64,000 nucleotides of DNA, taken from Dermanyssus gallinae (lineage: Eukaryota > Arthropoda > Arachnida > Mesostigmata > Dermanyssidae). How positions within the stretch are numbered: position 1 is the stretch's first letter; every line of letters starts with the position of its first letter. The DNA is taken from contig QVRM01002438.1 in NCBI GenBank assembly GCA_003439945.1, forward strand, positions 62,001 through 126,000, in the 5' to 3' direction. The translations under genes were made by a program, and so were the position numbers. Positions 55,871-64,000 of this stretch are shown piece after piece. The notes beneath the pieces were generated by a model. That model was not told the origin of the DNA. It did not search any database and saw only the letters and a list, made by a program, of their open reading frames with translations.

Positions 55871-56179
55871 GTGGCGGCGTGGTCTAGGGGACTAGTGTGC
55901 TAGTCCTGGTTGTCATCTACCGGTCCCCGGTTCAATCCCTGTTGTTGATCGAATTTTCTTTGAGCGATGCTCATTGAGAATAGATGATTAACCATACCGC
56001 TGAGTGTCAGCGGCCATGCTGCCACAAGGGCTGTTAGGGAAACCCTAGATATCTTAACATGTCCGGCCCTCGGTGCATTGAAGATATACCTCAGGTTCAG
56101 TTCCAAGCCCGTAGGGGACGGAGGATAGTCTAGAATTAGAAACAACCTCCTTAAAAAATGTTATTTTTAATTCTAATTC
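55871..56179 (+). mobile_element. tRNA-derived SINE, second family
   Basis: A 309-bp insert between perfect 14-bp duplications. The head has an A box (GGCGTGGTCTAGGGG) and a B box (CCGGTTCAATCCC at 55928) about 50 bases apart, as in a tRNA. The body (55940-56120) shows no similarity to copies A and B beyond the shared GGCGTGGT, so it is another family. The 3' end is a short AT-rich tail with two ATTCTA-type units rather than poly(A). No partner LINE with this tail was identified in the window. Confidence 0.85.
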
Positions 56180-56193
56180 TAGGTCGCGGGCCT
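56180..56193 (+). repeat. Right target-site duplication of SINE at 55871
   Basis: TAGGTCGCGGGCCT; an exact copy of 55857-55870. Confidence 0.93.
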
Positions 56194-56246
56194 ATAGTAA
56201 TAAGATGCGGTAACGGCAAAAAACATATTTTTCTAGGTTAAACTAC

Positions 56247-56248
<2 letters not shown>

Positions 56249-56301
<53 letters not shown>

Positions 56302-56303
56302 TA

Positions 56304-56342
<39 letters not shown>
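56249..56342. repeat. (TA)n microsatellite, interrupted
   Basis: TA array of about 94 bases with two phase slips (AATA, ATTA). Confidence 0.97.
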
Positions 56343-56345
<3 letters not shown>

Positions 56346-56615
56346 GTATGTGGGCATGTGCGTGTAGGTAAGTAATTGAAGAACAGCCCAAATCCTCATT
56401 GCAAACGGCAAGGCGAGGCAGCCTTTTTCCCAAAGATGATTTCACGGTTGAGCAACTATACGATCCCAACCTAACAGTGGTTACACATTTCTGCCCTGTT
56501 AGTATTAGCCGAGCCACATAGACAGATGTGCACTTGCACGCTCGCTCACACATACCTAAAGCACCCTCCGGTGGCAAGTTTTCTACTATCACTTGACTAA
56601 GCCGATTTCTGCTAA

Positions 56616-56712
56616 TTCCTGTTGTTGTTGTGGTTGTGGTTGTTGTTGTTAATGTTGTTGTCGTTGTTATTAATGTTGTTGTCGCTGTTGTTAGTGTTGT
56701 TGTTGTTGCTGT

Positions 56713-56746
<34 letters not shown>

Positions 56747-56751
56747 GTTGT
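56616..56751. repeat. (TTG)n trinucleotide repeat
   Basis: TTG, TCG and TTA triplets; poly-Val on plus, poly-Thr on minus. It dominates a 208-codon minus frame. Confidence 0.9.
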
Positions 56752-57088
56752 GAACCGCCTCATCATACTGGCTTCGTTCGCTTTAGTTGCGTCCGCTGTC
56801 CGTTCCGCCCTGCAGGAAGCACGCCTATGAAAATGGCGGGAAGCGTTCGCCACACGCAAAGCATCGTTTTGCGCTCGGCTCTACTGCTGCTGCTGCTGAT
56901 GTTGTATATGGTGGTGGTAGTGGTGGTGGTATAACAAACTGTTGCAATAAGGTAGCCGGTAAGTAGGCGAAGGGTAGTGAGTAGACGAAGCACTTCAAAT
57001 ATCGAAACGGCGGTGGTTTCCCACCGACAGCCAACACCGACGTTGGTGGCAAACGCAATCTGCCGCTGGCTTGCTGGCCAACGCAGTA

Positions 57089-57117
57089 CTAGTAGTAGTA
57101 GTAGTAGTAGTAGTAGT
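57089..57117. repeat. (TAG)n repeat
   Basis: About nine TAG units. Confidence 0.9.
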
Positions 57118-57270
57118 CGGCAAAGAATAACGCAAACGATATAATGCAGGATAGGTCTAACCTGTCATGCTACACAGAAGACAGAACGAGACAGTGTGAG
57201 ATGGAGTGAAAGACAATAGAACAGTAATAGAAAGAAAGGCAAACAAACAAGCAAGCGAAACAAAGCAAAA

Positions 57271-57577
57271 GTGGATGAAAGAAGAGGCTCGATCAGTAGA
57301 ATAGTTTGTCGTGCGATTCAACAGCAGTTTATGGTGAGAGTGGACCCAGCTGATCCAGCTCGGGCTGGCGGACAGCAGATTGGCCCCTCAGGACAGAGTG
57401 GTTCTTCTCAAATCTTGCCTTCGAGGTCTAGATACCTGACTGCCAAGAAAGTCGAGTTCTCTGGAGTGAACGAAATGCTTGGAGCAAATGGTAGGCCGGC
57501 AAAATCAAATGCTTCATCATCACAGTCGGCATCATCATCATCGCCATCCATCGCTCGCTGTAGCTGTTGTTATCGTT
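57271..57577 (+). CDS. Candidate first coding exon, unknown protein
   Basis: ATG at 57271 (AAAAGTGGATGG context) follows a purine-rich leader. The frame is open for 102 codons and one base to a consensus donor TT|GTAAGTTC at 57578. It reads MDERRGSISRIVCRAIQQQF, then VDPADPARAGGQQIG, a Ser/Gln/Gly segment, SRYLTAKKVEFSGVNEM, and a Ser-rich end partly from TCA triplets. The middle is unique, well-composed coding sequence. An earlier donor at 57491 (AAATG|GTAGGC) is possible and would join in frame to AA CGC ACA after the acceptor CTTTTCAG at 57651, giving a short C-terminus that stops at 57704. I recognise no domain. Confidence 0.42.
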
Positions 57578-57704
57578 GTAAGTTCGGCGCTATCGCTGAC
57601 TGGAAAATCCCTCAATAGGTTGAAGCTGACGGGGGGAGGGCGGACTTTTCAGAACGCACAGCGCAGCACATTAAACAACAACCGTCAACCAAACAAAACT
57701 TATA

Positions 57705-58561
57705 ACTGAATCCCACCCCGAAGCCACCCCCTTTTGTTCGGGGCCTTTCTTATCATTCATTGGCCGACTGACTGACTGAGTGAGTTCAGCTCTCCTCTAA
57801 AGTCTTTCTCTACTCTAGACTATACCTGCAGCACAGAGAGCTGGCGACCGAATTCGTGGTGCAGCGTCAGTCATAGAGGTAGCAGTAAGATAACAGTCAC
57901 TGCAAAACGGAACGGGGTGCATGTAGTGTTTGCTTGGTGGACTGGCGCTTGATGGTTTTTGTCTAATAGTGAGTTTTTGTTTGTTCAAAGGCGAAAAATG
58001 TGTTGGATATGGTGAAAATATGCCGCATAGTGATTCCGCATAGCTTGTAAAGGCGAAGGATAGTGCAGAATTGCAAGCCACCTTTTTAGAAGTGTTTTCA
58101 TTCTAGAGGTGGATAACCTATTTCAAAAAGATGCCGACCGACTCTACCACTAATTCAGTATTCATACAACGCCCGTTAGCATGAAATAGAACGCAACGTA
58201 GCATAAGTGCACAGCAAGTGTTGCTTTCAGAACAGTTGTAGTCTCATATAAAAAACCGTGGTCTAAAATCTGCTCTCGGTATTTCAACGCAATTTTATTT
58301 TTGCTGATTATCACTTCGTTAAGTAATTTGTAAACTTTGCAGGTGTCTCTCAATGCATCGACACCGATTCGTGGCCTTACTTCTTATAGCAGCTTACATA
58401 AAACGTAATGCGCGCAGGCTGGCATTAGTAAAGCTACTACGTCCATGCACGCGAATGTACGTTTTACCAACACAGCGTTTAGAGGCTATTTATGACGTTT
58501 CGTGAGTTGACAGGCAAGCTAGATGTTCACTTACTCTTTGACATATGTGTGTGTTTGTGGC

Positions 58562-58564
<3 letters not shown>
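57705..58564. other. Unassigned sequence
   Basis: No gene recognised; a TGACTGACTGAG run lies at 57765-57780. Confidence 0.35.
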
Positions 58565-58633
<69 letters not shown>

Positions 58634-58656
58634 TTATATAATATTATTATATATAT
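58565..58656. repeat. (TA)n microsatellite
   Basis: Pure TA to 58623, then TTA/ATA slips. Confidence 0.97.
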
Positions 58657-59036
58657 GGTGTAGCTAGTTACTCACATTTCCGTATAGTCGTGGAATTAAA
58701 TAATAAATGTAACTATACATCCAGTATTTTACTTATTTAGAAAATTTTGCTTTGGCTTATTAGTTAAAAAACTGCGTTTGTATCACTAGAGTCACGATGG
58801 CCGCCGCTCAATCGGCAGCTCTCGAACTAAACGAAGACGCAATAATATGGCAAAGTCCGCAGAGAAATGAAAGTCTAACTAGCGTGTTTACCAGTTATCT
58901 CAGGAGATACTAATTGGTCAATTCGCATAGACTGACACGCAATTGACCGCGAAACGTAGCTGCAGCTTGTCCCGTACAGCCGTGAAAGCCAACTCGTATC
59001 ATTGCTGCTAGTGTTGAGTGCTACTGTCTCTAAATA

Positions 59037-59146
59037 AGTAAAACAGCAGCGACAACAATAACATTAGCAACAACAACAATACCAACAGCGACATTATCAT
59101 TAACAACAACAACGACAACAACAACATTATTGTCATCATCATCATC

Positions 59147-59176
<30 letters not shown>
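59037..59176. repeat. (AAC)n trinucleotide repeat
   Basis: AAC with CAG, ATT and ATC breaks; explains poly-Val and poly-Leu minus frames. Confidence 0.9.
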
Positions 59177-59177
<1 letters not shown>

Positions 59178-59293
59178 GCAAAGCACAAGGAAGGGGACGG
59201 GAACTGATGATGGGGCAACGCAGTCGTATCTTCAACTCCAGTTCCCCATTTATCAAAAATCACGACTGCGACGACAGTATGCGAGACAATGCG

Positions 59294-59317
59294 ATATATA
59301 TATATATATATATATAT
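59294..59317. repeat. (TA)n microsatellite
   Basis: Twelve TA units. Confidence 0.95.
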
Positions 59318-59898
59318 GACAATGCATGGCAATGATCAACGACCAGCGACCAACGCCTTCCGCTCGCCCAAACTACTGACTGACTGGCTAGCTGACTGAC
59401 TAGGTTAGGCAGAGGAATAGGATGATTCTTTCTTCGGCATCTGCTGCTGCCGCTACTACTGATAATGGCTGTAGCGATGGAACCGCAGTTCTTGCTGGAC
59501 CAGCTGCGCCAAATATGCGAGGAATCTGCTCTCACCACACTTCGAAGCAGGCAGGCAGGCTGGCTGGCAGGCAGGCAAGCAAGCAAGCCTTGCTTACTTT
59601 CTTGCGCTCGGCTAGAGCGGAGGGATTTTGCCGCCGCCGCCTGCTGCTGCTGCAGTTGCCGTTACTACGGCTTCCCCTTTTCTGCCTCCTTTTCCTTTGC
59701 TACTGCTGCTGCTGCGGCTGTTTCTTCTTCATCTTCGTCGTCGTCGTCGTCGTCGCGTTTTCTTCCCTCATTCGACTCGTCTTCGGGGGCATTTGCTCAG
59801 TCGTCTGTCTCTTCACCTCGGCCGCCTGCGAGAGCCAGTGCTGAAGCCAGCGGGCACACACTTAGCCAGCAACAGCAAAGCAAAGGGGCAAATCGTAC
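59318..59898. other. GC-rich low-complexity sequence
   Basis: GCAGG/CAAG tandem words at 59546-59590, CTG and TCG triplets at 59640-59760. Long Ser/Ala/Leu/Cys-rich frames are repeat-driven. Confidence 0.35.

Positions 59899-59952
<54 letters not shown>
59899..59952. repeat. (TA)n microsatellite
   Basis: Twenty-seven TA units ending in CACATACACG. Confidence 0.97.
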
Positions 59953-59959
<7 letters not shown>

Positions 59960-62650
59960 CACGCAGAGTCACTCAGTCAGTTAGTTGCTTAGGCGGTGTC
60001 GTCGTTGTTCCCGCCACCTCTCTAGTCGCTCGTCGGCATGCTCGCGTCCTCGCCGTTGTCGCTATCATACATCGTTTCGTTCTCGTCGCCGCCGCAGCCG
60101 CTGCCGCCGCAGCCGCCGCTACCGCCACCACCTCGACCGCCTCCGCTTCCTTCAGCTTGCCCTTCGAGGTCGGTCTTTCACGCACGTTGTCACCGCTCCC
60201 GCGTGCTGGTCGTAGTAGTGGTCGCCGTCGTCCTCGGCGGTGAAGCTTGACGACCGAGGCGGTCAAGCTCGAAACGGCTTGGCTAGCTGCGGCTCTGGCT
60301 GCGGGTGCCAGAAGCGGTCAAGGAGCAAGAGTGTAATTACGACTGTGCCTTACGCTGCCTCATTGCGTGCGCCCACACATACAAGCAGCCATTCGAGACA
60401 CGACATTGGAGAGGGTGGCAGAGTGATAGAGGGAAATAGAAGAAGTGTAACAGAGAGATAGAGAAAGATCAGAGAGATTGGAATAGAACGTGTGTGTGTG
60501 TGTGGGAGAAAGCGAGCGGAAGAGAGAGAGAGAGACGGGTATACCGGCTAAGGGAAAGTCGGCGAGGAGTTGTAGAAGAGATACACAACCAACCCCGGAA
60601 GAGATGGTTAGGCATCTCTTAACGTTACGAACCGTAACCTGCTACGAGGACGCGGCTCCTGCTGTCCCTGCTGCTATTGCTTTTGCTATCGTTGCGGGCC
60701 ACACGATGATGGCGGTGATGAGGATGAGGACAACAAAAACAACGACAACTGTGATCTCAACCAGGATTCTCGTCATCATCATCATCATCGTCGTCATCAT
60801 AATCATCATTAGAACCTTTATCACCATCACCCCTTCATGTTTCTATTACCACAGCGACCGACCACGTTCAGCATGACGTCGAGCCATGACGACCATAGTC
60901 ACCGCAACTGCGACGATGAACTGGGCCTGACGGAAGACAAGCAACAGTAGAACATTTGCCCTCATCCTTGGCTTCGATGTAATGCCAAAGTAACACCGAG
61001 CCTAGGGTTGTGGGGAGGAATCCGGGTTTAGTGGGTTTGCGAGTCTCACACTAGTCACGCAGGCTGCTAGTGGCGCATGTGCATCATGCATTCCCGAAAC
61101 CTCCCAGAACAAAACAAAAAAAAAACAGTAGAACAACCAGCAGCAGCGGCGGCAGAAGATTGGTTGGTTGGTTGGTTGGTACAACCGCAGCTGTTGTAGG
61201 AGGTCCTTGTGTTTCCTGCGCCGTCTCTAGTGATAGTGGTGGCGGTGGCGCCGATCTAGCTGGCGCGTGCCCTTGCGAGAGGCCATGCGGTACAGTTGAT
61301 GATGTGGTACCAACACAGCTGTGACTCTACCAGCTACCACCACAACAAATACCACCGACCGACCACGACCATAAACCACCACCACCACCACCATCTATCA
61401 TCAGTTAGTTAGACGAAAGGGCAGAAGGGCTAGCGACCGGGTGTGCGGGCGGCCCTTTGTCTTTCTTCGACCGTTCGACAGCCCGCTGTTACATCTGGGT
61501 AAGCGGCGGGGGCGGCAGCGGGGGCGTCTGTGGTGGCGGTCGTCGCCTGCTCTCTCGACCGGTCCGTGGGTCAGTCGAGTTCTTCTGATAGGCATAGAGC
61601 ATAGCTGCAGCGGGGACAGCGAAACACGCTCGGTTGGCTACCCTTATTACAGCAACAGTGCACGGACGAGCATGCGAGTTCTCGCGGTTGGTCGGCCGGT
61701 TGGCTGGCCGCCCGCGATAGAGCACGTTCAACCGGTAGTCACAGTGAAAGCAGCTGAAGCAGCAGCAGCAGCAACACACGAACGAGTGAGCCACAAACCC
61801 CCGTCCCAGTGAAAGAAAACATCGAAAAATGCGAGAAAAGGGGAAGGACGGAATGGGAGAAGGCGGTAAGTCAAGACATTGGGAAACATATAGAAAAATA
61901 GAAGAAATAGAAAAAGAGAGATAGAGAATGGGAGATGGCGGAAGTGAAAGAAAGGGTGATCTATCGTATCGAAAGGGTTATAGGGAGGAATTCTACATTT
62001 CTGGTGACGAAAAAGAAGATTGGTATGAAAGTAAGTGAGCGGTAGATAGATAGGTAGAAAAACAGGCAGAATGGAAATAAAGATAGGGAATACAGACAGA
62101 GAGAGATATAGACAGTGCAAAAAACACCACTTTTTGTTGACCCGCTACCCTTTCAAGTCCAACCCAAGTCTCCAATTCCTGACGTTAGTCGTGGTGTTTC
62201 GGGTAACGGTGATGGTACCCTCCGCAAACGCAAGCGGCCGGAAGGGAAGCAAAAAATAAACTGATTATTTATCTCCGATACCCTTCTTAATGTTCGCTTT
62301 TTTCTGCTTCTTTTGGTTTTCTGCCGTTCCTGGTTTTCTTCATCTTGGTCTTGCGTGCATATATCTTGAGTGGTGATGGCCCTATTGGAGGCAAAAACCT
62401 TGTCGACCAGACACTCCTCCAAACACACTTCTACAGCGACCGTGTTACACGAACACGGTCACACTTTAAAGCAGCTACACACGACGAACGGCACGCCTGC
62501 CACACTTTAAAGCAGCTAACAGCAAAGGACCCAAATTGACCCGTTGTGAGGGCCAGCGTAAACTGATCGATTTTTCAATATATGAAAGACAATGATCTAG
62601 CTGGATACAAACGACACCAATAAACGCAATGAAAAGTGCGACCGGCCCAC
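59953..62650. other. GC-rich then purine-rich unassigned sequence
   Basis: CCG/CTG triplets at 60090-60140, GA-rich at 60420-60540, ATC triplets at 60770-60810, GGTT tandem at 61160-61180, purine-rich at 61810-62120. Two good donor-like sites (GTAAGT at 61866 and 62029) sit in purine-rich sequence without convincing exons. A direct repeat CACACTTTAAAGCAGCTA lies at 62460-62477 and 62501-62518. Confidence 0.3.
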
Positions 62651-62725
62651 CTTTCTTCGCTAAGCACAATACGCATAGGCTGCTTGATGCTACGACAACG
62701 ATCAAGCTAGCAGTAAGGATAACTG
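62651..62725 (-). CDS. Candidate 75-bp exon with a hydrophobic segment
   Basis: On minus: acceptor TCCTTCTCCCACGTAG before 62725, donor AAAG|GTGGGC after 62651. In the phase with two leading bases it reads VILTASLIVVVASSSLCVLC and ends in LAKK, a possible transmembrane helix with a positive end. It is divisible by three. No partner exon was matched and the donor is not strong. Confidence 0.27.
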
Positions 62726-63101
62726 CTACGTGGGAGAAGGATACACGCAGCACCGTTGACCAAAGTATTGTTTGTCGCAGTGATCGATTTATATTCAATT
62801 AATTTGATTTGCGATTATTCACATTCGTATAACACAACTGTTCAATTGGCATTCAGCCAAGTACCACTAAAACCACCGTAAACAAACTGTTACACAATAA
62901 TACCGCTAGATATGCCGTATTATGGTGCTTATTTTGGCGGCTTAGTTAGCCCCGCAGTCACCTAACACACTATCACCACACGACACAATTTAACCGACCG
63001 AATATTTATGAGATTAAATACACAGCCGAGCAAAGAGATGCGCTGTAGAGACCGCCAGCTGTCGTGCTTCATAGTTTCTGCTTTCGTCTTAAGCATTTGT
63101 T
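62726..63101. other. Unassigned AT-rich sequence
   Basis: Would be 3' UTR or downstream flank of the candidate terminal exon on minus. No clear poly(A) signal. Confidence 0.3.
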
Positions 63102-63298
63102 TCATCGCCCATCAAGTACAATCATAAATCGGTTGGGGTACCGGGTAGTCATAGAGTCGCCGACGGGTCTGGCATCAACAATAATCTCGACACTTCTGTG
63201 CCTACTCTCATGATCAAGAGTTCCGGTAACAACGCGCTGTAGCCGATAATAAACAACCGAAGTTGTCTGTCTAGTCTCTCTAGTTATGTGGACGTTCC
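63102..63298 (-). CDS. Candidate terminal coding exon, unknown protein
   Basis: On minus, a strong acceptor (CATTGCATTTTTTGCAG) precedes 63298. The exon is open for two bases plus 65 codons to TGA at 63104-63102. It reads NVHITRETRQTTSVVYYRLQ, later SVEIIVDARPVGDS and PNRFMIVLDGR. Codon use is balanced and the peptide looks like folded protein, with alternating hydrophobic and charged residues. Its upstream partner must end with one spare base; the splice-bounded candidate at about 63779-63830 ends with two, so it does not fit. I do not recognise the family. Confidence 0.38.
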
Positions 63299-63597
63299 CT
63301 GCAAAAAATGCAATGTTTGTGCGGCCCAAAAGCTTAAACAGGAATATGCTGAATCCGGCGTTGCGTTGTGTGTCGATGAAGCAACAACGTCGTCAACAAC
63401 GCTAGGTAGCTAAATTTGAACAACTAAGCTAACATGAATTCTAATCGGATGTAACGGAGCGAGGCGTAAGCGTCTCACGGCCCAAAGACAACAAGCCAAA
63501 ATCATTAAAAACAAACCGTTGTAAATAAAGCACCTAAATAACACAGTCATATATCCCTTTAGTAAGGCACCACGAGATAGAAAAGGGTACTCTTGAG

Positions 63598-63768
<171 letters not shown>

Positions 63769-64000
63769 TCAGTGTATCCCAGAATTCCAACATACCTGGG
63801 GATCACACTTAGTACAACTCGGTGAAACAAATATTTATTTTTTACTGGAACAAGGAGTCGAAAATGTCTTCTTTTGGATCGAAAGTGAAATTTCCAAAAG
63901 TGGTTTTATCAAGCTTATTATCCTGACATATCTTCACTAAATCTGCAAATGCAAGAGCCCCGGTCACCCTATCGACAAGCTAATCATAATCGCGTGTTTG
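63769..64000. other. Unassigned; possible minus-strand exon at 63779-63830
   Basis: On minus a strong donor (CCCAG|GTATGT) ends a short open stretch, [12 protein letters not shown], after acceptor TTGTTCCAG. Too short to be sure. Confidence 0.25.

Noticed and set aside
56233..56859. 208-codon minus frame
   Set aside because: Formed by a TTG repeat (poly-Thr) joined to a TA array (Ile-Tyr).
62438..62460. 9-bp inverted repeat GACCGTGTT/AACACGGTC
   Set aside because: Short enough to be expected by chance several times in 64 kb.

Overview
This is eukaryotic nuclear DNA, almost certainly metazoan and probably arthropod. The evidence is GT-AG introns, tRNA-derived SINEs with target-site duplications, animal-type non-LTR retrotransposon remains, and about 35 long (TA)n arrays (roughly one per 2 kb) beside CAA/CAG and purine-rich tracts. 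Nothing bacterial, viral or organellar was seen. A parasitiform mite or tick would fit, but that is a guess. Most long open frames here are translations of simple repeats and are left out.

The window is gene-poor. The best gene lies on the minus strand between about 33.95 and 27.74 kb: four candidate coding exons with good splice sites and matching phases, ending in a stop codon and encoding an acidic C-terminus of unrecognised family. A weaker three-exon gene is on the plus strand at 40.73-41.28 kb. Isolated candidate exons lie at 8.2, 18.0, 22.2-22.4, 57.3-57.6, 62.7 and 63.1-63.3 kb.

The rest is a graveyard of mobile elements, each cut down to a few hundred bases and broken by stops and frameshifts. 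It holds non-LTR pieces (reverse transcriptase at 6.4-6.95 kb minus, 9.3-9.9 kb minus and 16.8-17.5 kb plus; endonuclease at 13.5-13.9 kb minus), LTR-element pieces (BEL/Pao 12.6-13.25 kb, Copia-like 24.0-24.5 kb, Gypsy-like RNase H 44.5-44.75 kb, Gag-like zinc knuckle 55.4-55.7 kb), a mariner-like transposase piece (34.9 kb), a foldback element with arms of about 260 bp (5.7-6.4 kb), and three SINEs (44.8, 47.5 and 55.9 kb), two of them with perfect 14-15 bp target-site duplications.

Separate from these are near-perfect hairpins at 20.4, 34.3, 51.4 and 55.2 kb, several short minisatellites, and homopolymer C/G runs. Layout: 0-5.7 kb simple repeats and unassigned sequence; 5.7-17.5 kb the densest cluster of element remains; 17.5-27 kb simple repeats with the Copia-like piece; 27.7-34 kb the minus-strand gene with large introns; 34-37 kb hairpin, mariner piece and TA blocks; 40.7-41.3 kb small plus-strand gene; 44.5-56.2 kb Gypsy, SINE and Gag pieces with GC-rich low-complexity DNA; 57-64 kb candidate exons and long TA arrays. 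All calls come from reading the sequence; none was tested by database search.
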